Shown here in pieces: positions 1 to 9,300 of a stretch of DNA of 49,747 nt. Origin of the DNA: JAGMCJ01 sp046761005 (GTDB lineage Archaea; Thermoplasmatota; Thermoplasmata; RBG-16-68-12; JAGMCJ01); the NCBI GenBank assembly GCA_046761005.1, contig JBHIFI010000005.1, positions 1-49,747 on the forward strand, read 5' to 3'. The notes beneath the pieces were generated by a model. The model did not search any database, was not told the DNA's origin, and saw nothing but the letters and a program-made list of their open reading frames with translations. Within the stretch, counting starts at the first letter, position 1; every line of letters begins with the position of its first letter. Both the position numbers and the translations under genes were made by a program.

Positions 1-2454
1 GGCAGAATCAGGGTTCTCGAAGGCGTCAATCTGACCGTTGAACCAGGTGTGGAAGTCAAGTTCGTCCCTGGCGGCGTTTCCATTGTCGATAGCCTTTGGG
101 TATATGGCAATGTCTCTGCGATAGGTCAAAGTTCGAATCGCATAGCTTTTACATCGAACAGTTCTAGTCCCAAGAGCGGGGACTGGGATGTGATACTGAT
201 TCTTGGTCACGGACATTTCGAGTACGCAGACATCTCATATGGAAACACGGGAGTCGTCCTTCTGAGTCAGAACAACAAGATTCTACAAAGCACAATCTCT
301 AATAACCGCTACAACGGCATTGACATAGCAGTCTACGGAGAAGGCACAAACGAAATTAGGAACTCGGTAATCACCGACAATGGTTTCAGCGGTATCTACT
401 CAAACATATCAGAAGGTACGACTCTAATTGAGAACTCCACTATCTCGAAGAATCACGGTTCCGGTCTCAGCATCTATACGTGGGCCTCTGGACATTTCAT
501 CATCAGGAACAACACTGTCTCGTTCAATCAATTCCACGGAATGGATCTGGGCCTAAACTCCAGATTCGATGTTGATTGCAATGGCATATTCGCGAATGAC
601 GGAATAGGGATAAGACTGCTCCAGGCGTCGGATGCACAAATCTATCACAATAACATGATCTCAAACGTAATTCAGGCTAGCGATGATTGGAATTCATCAT
701 CCTGGGATGATGGTTCGGAGGGCAATTACTGGAGCGACTACGAGGGAAACGACACCAACGGCGACGGAATCGGTGAAGAACCTTATGTGATAGATGTGGA
801 TAGCCAAGACAATTTCCCATTCGTGGATACGATTACTTACTGCCCACTTCCCACACAAAACATGCCACCGGTAGCCGTGGCGAAGCCAGACTACCAATTT
901 GCGGAGGAGAATACGGTCGTTTGGCTGTACGGAAACGAATCCTATGACTGGGATGGCGTCATCATTGGCTACATGTGGGATTTCGGCGACGGATCACAAG
1001 CCAGCGGAGAGAACGTCTCCCACGTCTATAACACACCCGGGACATACATGGTCACTCTGACCGTCATGGACGACAAGAACGCAACTCGCGCGGACACTTG
1101 CATCGTCGAAGTTGAGGACACGGATAACATTCCACCCGTTGCCGTTGCACTTCCCAAGGATCAGACTGTCTACAAGGGAGAGGTGGCAGACTTCTACGGT
1201 AATCAATCCTATGATGTAGATGGGCAAATCGTTGAGTACAAGTGGTTTTTCGGAGATGGAACCTACAGCTATGGAGAAAACGTGAGCCATACGTACGCCA
1301 CCGTGGGCAACTACACCGTTACTTTGAGAGTAGAGGATGATGATGGAGCTGTTGGCACCGATGATTGCAACGTCACAGTGTTGCAGGGACTCGAACCGCC
1401 CGTTGCGGTCGCGAAGCCGAAGTATCAGACAGTCCATGTCGGCGAAGAAGCCTGGTTCTATGGGAATGAATCGTACGATCCCGATGGATACATAGTCAAC
1501 TACACCTGGGATTTCGGGGACGGGTCTTTTGGGTATGGAGAAATGGTCTCCCATATTTTTTCCACGCCTGGGAACTACAGTTGTATGTTGACAGTGATGG
1601 ATAATGACAGTCTCACGGATTCTGATTGGTGTTCCGTCACTGTTCTGGAGCAAATAATCAAGGAGCCAGACCCGCCAAGCCTGGAAGGCGCCATGCTGGC
1701 CGGGAACAACCTTGAGAATGTGTTGATACGTTGGCAGCTCTCCGCGGATGACGGCTCTGGGGAAATGGACGTCACAAACTACGCAATCTATCACAGTATG
1801 AGCTACGATTCCCAGGGACAGGGATATGAATTCCTGGCGGAGCTTCCCGCTGGAAGCACATCCTTCCTTCATGAAGGAGTCGGGGATGGGGAATCGAACA
1901 ATCACTTCTACTATGTCCAAGCGAACGACACGGAAGGCCTTGTTGCATGGAGGGGGCAGGCCGGGAAGTTTGTGAGGCTCCTCGAAGCGGGAAGGAGGAC
2001 GGCCTCCATTCCCCTCGTCCAAGATGACACTACGCTGGAAGTAGTTCTTCAAACACTCAACGGAAGCTATAATCACGTGAGATACTACAAATCATCAGAT
2101 CAGAGTGACCACTGGAAGTCCTATTGGACATTCAAGACATACGGAGACCTTTTCGAGATAGACCATATGATGGGCTTCTGGATCGAGATGACAAGGGTTG
2201 ACAGTCTGGTCGTAGCGGGTCTCGTTCCAGAAGTCACAGGGATCGAACTCCGTCATGGATGGAACTTTGTTGGCTATCCATCGTTCGTCGATTCAACAGT
2301 TCAGGAGGCTCTATCCACGATTGATTGGAGGATGATAGATGGTTACAGTGATATTCCTCCGTATCATCTAAGACATCTGGATCTGAATGATATCATAATG
2401 GTGGGGGAGGGCTACTGGATCTGGGTAGATCTCGACCAGATATGGGAAGTATAG
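1..2454 (+). CDS. Surface protein: beta-helix, three PKD domains, C-terminal GWN/VGYPS domain (5' truncated)
   Basis: The frame is open from base 1, so the gene begins left of the window; the GTG at 49 is probably internal. The N-terminal part (to about 830) is rich in short N/G-rich strands typical of right-handed parallel beta-helix (NosD/pectate-lyase-like) proteins. Three PKD domains follow at about 870-1125, 1131-1385 and 1395-1650, each with a WDFGDG-like core (the second reads FFGDG) and a VSHxY/F strand. A fibronectin-like stretch comes next, then a C-terminal domain (about 1970-2450) with GWNFVGYPSF and GYWIWV motifs. A very similar C-terminal domain ends the protease-like surface protein at 42668-47527. 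No C-terminal membrane helix is seen, so the protein is probably secreted or held by the missing N-terminus or a partner. The role is unknown; adhesion or polysaccharide contact is an inference. Confidence 0.85.
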   Translation, partial: GRIRVLEGVNLTVEPGVEVKFVPGGVSIVDSLWVYGNVSAIGQSSNRIAFTSNSSSPKSGDWDVILILGHGHFEYADISYGNTGVVLLSQNNKILQSTISNNRYNGIDIAVYGEGTNEIRNSVITDNGFSGIYSNISEGTTLIENSTISKNHGSGLSIYTWASGHFIIRNNTVSFNQFHGMDLGLNSRFDVDCNGIFANDGIGIRLLQASDAQIYHNNMISNVIQASDDWNSSSWDDGSEGNYWSDYEGNDTNGDGIGEEPYVIDVDSQDNFPFVDTITYCPLPTQNMPPVAVAKPDYQFAEENTVVWLYGNESYDWDGVIIGYMWDFGDGSQASGENVSHVYNTPGTYMVTLTVMDDKNATRADTCIVEVEDTDNIPPVAVALPKDQTVYKGEVADFYGNQSYDVDGQIVEYKWFFGDGTYSYGENVSHTYATVGNYTVTLRVEDDDGAVGTDDCNVTVLQGLEPPVAVAKPKYQTVHVGEEAWFYGNESYDPDGYIVNYTWDFGDGSFGYGEMVSHIFSTPGNYSCMLTVMDNDSLTDSDWCSVTVLEQIIKEPDPPSLEGAMLAGNNLENVLIRWQLSADDGSGEMDVTNYAIYHSMSYDSQGQGYEFLAELPAGSTSFLHEGVGDGESNNHFYYVQANDTEGLVAWRGQAGKFVRLLEAGRRTASIPLVQDDTTLEVVLQTLNGSYNHVRYYKSSDQSDHWKSYWTFKTYGDLFEIDHMMGFWIEMTRVDSLVVAGLVPEVTGIELRHGWNFVGYPSFVDSTVQEALSTIDWRMIDGYSDIPPYHLRHLDLNDIIMVGEGYWIWVDLDQIWEV

Positions 2455-2772
2455 GTAATCTCTGTCTCAGCAATCCTAGAGGTCTTTGGCATGATAACTC
2501 GTCCACATCGACTTCTCTGTGAAATCAAGCCCTTTTCACCAAGAGCTATGAGGGTTGAATCACTTCGAATCTGATGGCATGTCAAAGTCCGCCTTCCTAC
2601 ATGACCCTACGGAGGCGACAAATTATTGTCCCCACCTACATTATAGTAAACAAAATGGACATGGAGAACCATGTAGAGAATATGGGAGGCTTTTGAAACT
2701 TGCATCTAGCTTCTTTTTCGCTAGTTGCAGTATATTGCTATTCTTTCCGTCTCTTGCTTGCGGGAGGAAGCG
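2455..2772. other. Intergenic region, no gene recognised
   Basis: This stretch lies between the tail of the PKD protein and the convergent end of the gene at 2773-3312. The reading frame crossing it on the plus strand is low in complexity, lacks a ribosome binding site and is antisense to the next gene. I see no tRNA-like fold and no clear terminator. Confidence 0.5.
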
Positions 2773-3312
2773 TTACCAGGTTTTTTCTTTGATGGGGTCA
2801 TGTCGTGGCTCTGTGCTTTCCCATTCCTTGGTCTCGGCTAGGCCCTTGAAAGCTTCATCGACATTTTCCATTGCTTTTTCTAGAAGCTTTATGCTTGACA
2901 TGATGGTTTTTCTGTCTGTTGTGAAAGAGTATTTCCCATTGTCCTTTTCCAGAATGCTGAGTGGAGGTGTAGCCAGAACGTCCATGGCTTTCTCCACTTC
3001 CTCTAGTTTGTAGTTGCATCCCATCACTGCCGCAAGAGCAAAATGGACATTCTCTGCGGTGAATGTTTTCGTCTTGAAGGAAAGAATCTTCGCTACTATT
3101 TCTGAAATCCTGTCGTCGTCCGTGGATTTGCTTTCGGTGTCTGTTTCCTTACTCTCCACATTCTCTAGATCCCTTGCTGAAGGCGGTACCCAGGATGGTT
3201 GTTCAGCCTCTTGCGACACCTCTGGTTTGTTTTCCGGATCCGATGCGGTCTCGTCTTCGGAATAGTTCCCAATCTCGAGAAACACCAAGCTATCTCCCTG
3301 TGGATTCGTCAT
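2773..3312 (-). CDS. Hypothetical acidic protein with possible winged-helix C-terminal half
   Basis: A 179-residue protein that I do not recognise. Residues 1-75 are acidic, rich in Ser/Glu/Asp and probably disordered. Residues about 75-130 look like a compact helical domain followed by a short hairpin (ILEKDNGKYSF), which resembles a winged-helix fold, and the tail is helical and charged. The ATG is preceded by a GGGGGT ribosome binding site, and a TATA-like TTTAATAC lies at about 3355-3363. The gene stands alone, converging with the PKD gene and divergent from the methyltransferase at 3609. A DNA-binding or adaptor role is only a guess from the predicted shape. Confidence 0.6.
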   Translation of the reverse strand: MTNPQGDSLVFLEIGNYSEDETASDPENKPEVSQEAEQPSWVPPSARDLENVESKETDTESKSTDDDRISEIVAKILSFKTKTFTAENVHFALAAVMGCNYKLEEVEKAMDVLATPPLSILEKDNGKYSFTTDRKTIMSSIKLLEKAMENVDEAFKGLAETKEWESTEPRHDPIKEKTW

Positions 3313-3608
3313 ATCTCTACCCCCTTGCGTCTTTGTTGAACGACTGAAAACTGTGTATTAAATCCCTCTGATGCCATTATCAGGGCTGATAAACATCCCG
3401 TTCCCGGTGAAAGCGCGAAGATATCGGCTAGAAGTTCTTTTCTGCTTCCCTAACTCCCTCAAAGCTAGCACGAGGAGGTGCTGATGCACCGTGAAATCCC
3501 TCTTGGAAAACTTAGATAGAAATAGGGTACGTTCATTCTCCTCAACGCCATTGCTCCTGCTTTCAGGAGGGTGACTAAATTCATTTCCCATCCCTTCTGG
3601 ACAGGGCA

Positions 3609-4541
3609 ATGGTCAAAGAATCAGTCAAGGATTTCTACAAACCCAAGCCAACAATCCCTTTATGTAGCAATCTCGGTTTTAGGTCACTCGTGAAAGATCC
3701 CAAAGAATACTACGATGCCCTTGGGGAGGAAGAGTGGCGGCGTCTCGTCAGGGACCCCTATCACAAATTGGAATTCAAAATCACAATGCATTTTCTGAGA
3801 GAATATCTGCCGAAGGCAGGCAGAATACTGGATGCAGGTGGCGGACCCGGCAGATATGCGATTGAGCTTGCGGGATTGGGCTACGAAATTGTACTTTTGG
3901 ATTTCTCCCCAGTACAGCTGGATATTGCGAAGCGGAAAATCGGAAGGCGAAGGAAGGAGATTAGGAATAGAATCGTAGAGATGGTTGAGGGGAACATTAT
4001 TGACCTGTCAAGATACGATGACGAGTCTTTTGACTCCGTTCTCTGCCTGGGTCCTCTCTCTCACTTGATTGAGGAGAACGAAAGAAGGACAGCAGCGAAG
4101 GAGCTGGTGAGGGTGCTGAAGAGAAACGCTCCTATCTTTGTTTCGGTGATTGGCAGATACGGAGTGTTTAGGACTGTGTTACAGTTTCTTCCCGGTGAGT
4201 TGACAAATCCTTCGCATGAATCAATGTTCACAGAAGGAGTACATCATGGCCATGAGTATATCCACGAAACCCGGAAATACCACAAAAAGAAAGTGGCTTT
4301 TCCTGATGCCTATTGCTTTCTTTCAGAGGAACTTCCAAAGCTCTTCGAGGAGTGCGGTGTTCGAACACTGAGAGTGGCTTCTTGCGAGGGATTGTCTGCG
4401 CACTTGCAGAGAGCAACAAACTCTCTCTACAAAGACAGGAAAAATTGGGAGAGATGGTTCAAGATAGTTCTGGAGACTTGCACTGATCCCTCGATTCTAG
4501 GGGTGGGGCAACACATTCTGTATGTCGGACGAAAGGAATAA
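3609..4541 (+). CDS. SAM-dependent methyltransferase (class I)
   Basis: A 310-residue protein with a Rossmann methyltransferase core. The SAM-binding motif I is ILDAGGGPGRYAIEL (about residues 72-86), followed by the acidic strand end VLLDFSP and a motif IV-like SVLCLGPLSHL. The first 70 residues form a helical cap and the last 100 add a substrate-side region. The substrate is unknown; the fold resembles small-molecule methyltransferases of the UbiE/Coq5-like superfamily. The next gene, 24 bases downstream, is a second methyltransferase on the same strand, so the two are probably co-transcribed and may act on related substrates. The start ATG has only a weak ribosome binding site. Confidence 0.8.
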   Translation: MVKESVKDFYKPKPTIPLCSNLGFRSLVKDPKEYYDALGEEEWRRLVRDPYHKLEFKITMHFLREYLPKAGRILDAGGGPGRYAIELAGLGYEIVLLDFSPVQLDIAKRKIGRRRKEIRNRIVEMVEGNIIDLSRYDDESFDSVLCLGPLSHLIEENERRTAAKELVRVLKRNAPIFVSVIGRYGVFRTVLQFLPGELTNPSHESMFTEGVHHGHEYIHETRKYHKKKVAFPDAYCFLSEELPKLFEECGVRTLRVASCEGLSAHLQRATNSLYKDRKNWERWFKIVLETCTDPSILGVGQHILYVGRKE

Positions 4542-4565
4542 CTTGTTTCGGAGGGAGGAGAAGCA

Positions 4566-5294
4566 ATGCTGAAGGATTGGCAAGATGCCTGTGGACATGG
4601 AATGTATGACCACCTAAAAGGAAAGGACGGATGCGAGATAGCTGAAAGGGATGATGGTTTTGTTGAGGCTTCTGGCGGTCCAAAATGCTACTTCTCGAAG
4701 TATGACGAATGGCCCCAAATCGAAAAACAGGCCATGAGTTATGTGGCAGGCAAAGTTCTGGACATAGGATGCGGAGCAGGAAGACATTCACTCCACCTGC
4801 AGGAAAGGGGATTTGATGTTGTTTGCATCGATACCTCACCACTCGCGATAGAAGTCTGCAAATCGAGGGGACTGCGACAGGCTCATGTTCTGTCAATCAC
4901 GCAAATCACCTCCAAGCTAGGATTGTACGATACACTGTTGATGCTGGGGAACAACTTCGGATTGTTAGGAAACTTCAAGAGAGCCAAATGGCTACTGAGG
5001 AGGTTCCGCAGGATCACGTCAGAGAAAGGAAGGATAGTTGCAGAGACGTTGGATCCTTATGATACCAAAGTCCCAGAACATCTGGAGTATCATGAGTTCA
5101 ATAGAAATCGGGGAAGAATGCCTGGAGAAGCTAGGCTCAGAATTAGATACAAGAAGTACGTGACACCTTGGTTTGACTATCTGTTCGTTTCCAAGAAAGA
5201 GATGAAAAGAATCTTGGAAGATACTGGTTGGGAAGCGAGGGATTTCATAGATGGAGAAGGTCCGACATACATAGCAATCATAGGGAAGGAATGA
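4566..5294 (+). CDS. SAM-dependent methyltransferase (class I)
   Basis: A 242-residue methyltransferase with motif I VLDIGCGAGRHSLHL (about residues 63-77), then VVCIDTSPLAI and the motif IV region DTLLMLGNNFGLLG, in which Gly-Asn-Asn-Phe follows the strand. This pattern is common in archaeal class I methyltransferases annotated only by fold. The ATG follows a strong GGAGGGAGGAGAAGC ribosome binding site. It lies directly downstream of another methyltransferase (3609-4541), with which it probably forms an operon. The substrate cannot be named from the sequence. Confidence 0.8.
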   Translation: MLKDWQDACGHGMYDHLKGKDGCEIAERDDGFVEASGGPKCYFSKYDEWPQIEKQAMSYVAGKVLDIGCGAGRHSLHLQERGFDVVCIDTSPLAIEVCKSRGLRQAHVLSITQITSKLGLYDTLLMLGNNFGLLGNFKRAKWLLRRFRRITSEKGRIVAETLDPYDTKVPEHLEYHEFNRNRGRMPGEARLRIRYKKYVTPWFDYLFVSKKEMKRILEDTGWEARDFIDGEGPTYIAIIGKE

Positions 5295-5508
5295 GTAACT
5301 GATTCGGAAATGATTTTCTTCTCTGTGACGAGTGACAAGAGGACATTGCGATGTTCTTACTCAATGCGACTCACGTCTCAGCTCAAGAAAACGCGACTGT
5401 TACTTGCAAGTCCGAGGAAAACGATAACTTAATATCAATCTTGATAATATCCCCTAGGAGCGAGGGGGAGGAATCCTTCTTGCCCAAAAGGGAAAAGGAG
5501 GAGAAAAA

Positions 5509-6000
5509 ATGGCGGAACTGTATGGAAACAGTGTGCTCTTTCTCAAGATAAGACCGGGGGCGCTTGAAGAAGCAACCAGAGAGCTGAGAGGGAGCACGGA
5601 AGTGAAGGATGTGCAAAAGCTACTCGGGCCTTGGGACCTCGTAGTATCTGGGTCCTTCTCTGAATACGAGAGCCTGAGAAAATTCGCAGAAAGAATCGAT
5701 TCGAAGCCCTACTGCGAGAGATGCACCACCTATCCTAACTTCAGGGAGTGGACGAGAGAGGCGCCGCCCGAGACACCAACCACAGGTTGGGCAATGATAA
5801 GCACAAGCAATGTGGACCAGCTCTTTGATGACCTTCAGAGGGCTGAAGAGGTGCACTGGTTGATGTCAACGAGCGGGGAGTACAATGTCATTGCAAAGAT
5901 CGGGACGGACAAACTCAATGAACTAGCCAATTTCCTCATTACCAGAGTTCACAAGGTCCCAGGAGTGAAGGGCACAGAAACTCTGCCTTCCGCAGAGTAG
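5509..6000 (+). CDS. Protein of two Lrp/AsnC ligand-binding (RAM) domains without a DNA-binding domain
   Basis: A 163-residue protein made of two ferredoxin-like alpha/beta repeats. Residues about 6-75 (SVLFLKIRPGALEEATREL ... GPWDLVVSGSF) and about 88-160 (GWAMISTSNVDQLFDDLQ ... SGEYNVIAKIG) each match the RAM or Lrp/AsnC C-terminal effector domain. No helix-turn-helix precedes them. Stand-alone RAM proteins are known to bind amino acids and to modulate Lrp-family regulators; a tandem version could act as a built-in dimer. The ATG follows GGAGGAGAAAAA, and TTAATATC at about 5428-5436 may be the TATA box. A hairpin and T-run follow the gene. The ligand is unknown. Confidence 0.75.
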   Translation: MAELYGNSVLFLKIRPGALEEATRELRGSTEVKDVQKLLGPWDLVVSGSFSEYESLRKFAERIDSKPYCERCTTYPNFREWTREAPPETPTTGWAMISTSNVDQLFDDLQRAEEVHWLMSTSGEYNVIAKIGTDKLNELANFLITRVHKVPGVKGTETLPSAE

Positions 6001-6022
6001 AAGTGAGTAGATTTCTGCACAA

Positions 6023-6055
6023 GCCAGCCGCTACGGCTGGCCCTCTATTCTTTTT
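6023..6055 (+). terminator. Hairpin plus T-run downstream of the RAM-domain gene
   Basis: A perfect 8-bp stem (GCCAGCCG at 6023-6030, CGGCTGGC at 6034-6041) with a 3-base loop is followed by a pyrimidine-rich stretch ending in TTTTT at 6051-6055. It starts 22 bases after the stop codon. Archaeal termination depends mainly on the T-run, and the hairpin may also stabilise the transcript end. Confidence 0.65.
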
Positions 6056-6365
6056 GCATGAAGCACTTCCATAAGGACGAATGAATGCTCATTCAGTCTC
6101 GGGACCCTGAGAAGAGAGAGGTGAACGGGCAAACGAAATGTCTTGGAACTCGTCGTCGTATGGCATTTCCCATAGAAGATATCGAAACCAAAGAAGTCTA
6201 TGAGTTCTCGGACATTGTGTGATATCCTCTTTGAAGCTTATTGAGGCCAGTTTCGGAAATGATGTACCAGGGCCAGGGATAGTTCTCCAACGTCAACAAT
6301 AGTTGAGAAAGCTTTTTATGCTCACTTGATATCAAACGTCAAAATCTCAGCTGCTAGCTGAGAAA
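6056..6365. other. Intergenic region with promoter of the large repeat protein
   Basis: The only clear signal is TTTTTATG at 6313-6320, a TATA-like box 46 bases before the first ATG of the next gene. A small open frame at 6085-6222 has no ribosome binding site and was not accepted as a gene. A short palindrome, TGAATG-CT-CATTCA, lies at 6082-6095. Confidence 0.5.
6313..6320 (+). promoter_or_regulatory. TATA box of the 1436-residue surface protein
   Basis: TTTTTATG preceded by AAAGC fits an archaeal BRE/TATA element. Transcription would be expected to start near 6340, leaving a short leader before the start at 6366 or 6381. Confidence 0.5.
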
Positions 6366-9300
6366 ATGGAGGATGTTAGATTGAGTTTCGATGAGAATGT
6401 GGCTAGAAGGAGAAATAACTCAAACAACATGTACTCGATTCTTGTGGGCATTTTGGTGGTTAGTTCTGCTATCCTGGCCTTTGTGCCTTCCGTGACTGCT
6501 CAATCCATGGGTCAGCTGGAGCCTCCCTATTCTGACTATGGTTTCGATACCGATCTACCACCAGATGGATTGTTCAACTATCTCGTAGTAAATGTGAGCG
6601 TTAACGTTACTCAACCCGGCGATTTCTTTTTGATGGCAGATCTGTATGACAGTACAGGCATCATATACATCACCGATACCTTCAATGCGACTTCTCTGGA
6701 TGTGGGAGTTCATTTAGTCCCGATATGGTTTAGTGGATATTCTATTCGCTTCTCGGGTATTGATGGTCCCTATTCTGTTGAAATCTTTCTCTTCAACGAC
6801 TTCTTTATGATGATAGACAGTGATACCTACGTCACAAGCTTCTATCTTGCGGATGACTTTCAAACAGCTCCGGCAGAGTTCTTCCCCCCGCATTCCGATT
6901 ACGGTCTAGATACAGATGGTAACACCCTCTTCAATTATCTCGTGATTGATGTTGTTGTCGATGTGAGTGAAGCAGGATTCTACGATGTCGACGCAACCCT
7001 ATTTGATGGCACTGGTATGATTTTCATAGATTTCAAGTACAATTTCACTTATCTCGACGTAGGACTCCAAACAGTGGAGATTCGATATAGAGGGTACATA
7101 ATCTACTTTGCCGGGGTCGATGGTCCATATAGAGTCGAACTTGAGCTATATGACGATGACCGGAATTTCCTCGGCAATGATACCCATATGACGCAGGCAT
7201 ATCTCTACACAAATTTTGAGCAAACTCTCCCCGCGGAGTTTCTGCCCCCGCATTCCGATTACGGTTTGGACGCAGACGGGGATACTCTATACGATTTCCT
7301 CGTGGTTGATGTTGTTGTCAACGTAAGCGAAGCAGGATTCTACGAAGCTTGGGGAGACCTGTATGATATCACGGGAATGATTCCCATAACTGGTGATTTC
7401 TATTTCGACTATCTCGATCCAGGACTTCAAACAGTAGAGCTTCGGTTTTCAGGATACGATATTTACACTGCTGGGATCGATGGCCCCTACATGGTCGATC
7501 TTCAGTTGTACGATGACGAGTTCAATTTCCTCGATAATGATACACACATGACTAACCCCTATTCTTCTACGGAATTTGATCCACCACCTGGGCAATTCAG
7601 TCCGCCTCATAGTGATTATGGGCTGGATACAGATGTCCCATCGGATGGATATTTCAACTACCTTGTCTTGAACGCTTCAGTCGACATTAACGAAGCGGGA
7701 ATGTTCTTAGTACAAGGCATCTTATTCGATAGTACCATGACCCTCCAAGTAATCGCGACGAACTTCACACAGCTCGATGTTGGTCTTCAAACTGTCGAGC
7801 TCTGGTTCAGTGGTGCAAGCATATACCTCTCTGGATTTGATGGTCCATACGAAGTCATCCTCATACTCGGTGCCTTTGTGGGCGAAGAAGTGGTCGTTGT
7901 CGATGACGATTTCTACGTAACAAATCCATATAACTATACAGATTTTCAGCCCGTAAATCCCGGGATGATATGGGGTTACGTCTACGAGGCCGTAACTGGC
8001 AGTCCAGTCTCTTTCGCAGCAGTGCAGGCTATGAACTACACACATGGATATATGAATACATCATATACAGATCCAACTGGCTATTATGAGATGAATGTCT
8101 TTGAAGGAGAATTCTATGTTCTTCTGGATGGTCCGGAGAGTGCGAATCTACAATCTAACTTGACGGTGGTTTCCGTTGTTGGCTCTACAGAAGTAACAAC
8201 CTACCTAGAAGAACCTCCTCCGATGAATATTTCCTCAAATGTATCTTTCATGGACTGGGATAACTTGAGTCTGAGTGCAGAGATGGACTTGGAAGAAGAT
8301 AATCAAACATTCAGGCTTATGATAGACTTTACGATTGGCAATAGAGACGGCTATGTGGATCAAGGAGAATTAGACTTGTTCATGGGACTCGTGGGAGAAC
8401 CGCCCGAGATGTTCCAGAATACGACTGAGATGTTCAAGGTAGACGGTATCCACTACGATCTTGACCCGACATCCTTCCAATATGGAGCAAGCGGAGAAGG
8501 ACCTGTGACTCTAAAGGTTCCCTTGTCCATCTACGTCGCTGGGAACTTCACCTCTAATACTACTATACCTGTTTCCCCGTCTCATCTCATTGAGCTGAAT
8601 GTAACGTACGACACTGATGAAGAGGAGTCCGTAGGCTACATGAATATTCCAACTGACTACATCCTGGACAATTTCGATCCTGTGTTAAACATATCAATCA
8701 GTGGGTTGGGTACATCTACGATTGTCTTCGATCCGCTTGGTGATCCAGATCCTGGGGATGGCATAGGTTATGTTTGGGTGAATTTGACGGTAACAACAAC
8801 TATGGATATGTTTGTGCCAGAAATAAGAGACGTATTTATCGACGGATCATCAATGATGACATACAATCTCTCAGCGCTTCCTATGACATTTGACCTGACA
8901 GCCATTGTGGACGATAGTGCTGCGGGAAATTCTACCATCGGCGGTGCGAATTACACAACACCCACACCAACGTCATGGCCAGGAGCACCTATGACTGCTA
9001 TGGACGGAGTATTCGATGCGCCCGTTGAGGATATCAATGCCACTGTACAGACCCCGACTTCACCGGGAATCTATAATTACTATGTCTATGCCTGGGATAA
9101 CATTTCAAACTACAACAACAGTGCTCCATACGCGACCCTCACAATAGTAGATGACCTCCCGCCCGAGATATCCGAGGTTGCCATTGATGGTCAAACTACA
9201 GTGACCTACTATCTGTCATCGTTGCCCTCAAGCATAACACTCACCGCGATCGTGAATGACACAAACTCAGGAAATTCTACCATCGGCGGTGCGAATTACA

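Noticed and set aside
994..2076. Long open frame (360 codons) on the minus strand inside the PKD gene
   Set aside because: It is antisense to clearly recognisable PKD domains, has an atypical amino acid mix and no ribosome binding site.
2555..3013. 152-codon plus-strand frame
   Set aside because: It is antisense to the better supported gene at 2773-3312 and is low in complexity.
6085..6222. Possible 45-residue protein upstream of the large repeat protein
   Set aside because: No ribosome binding site, no recognisable pattern, and it ends well before the mapped TATA box.
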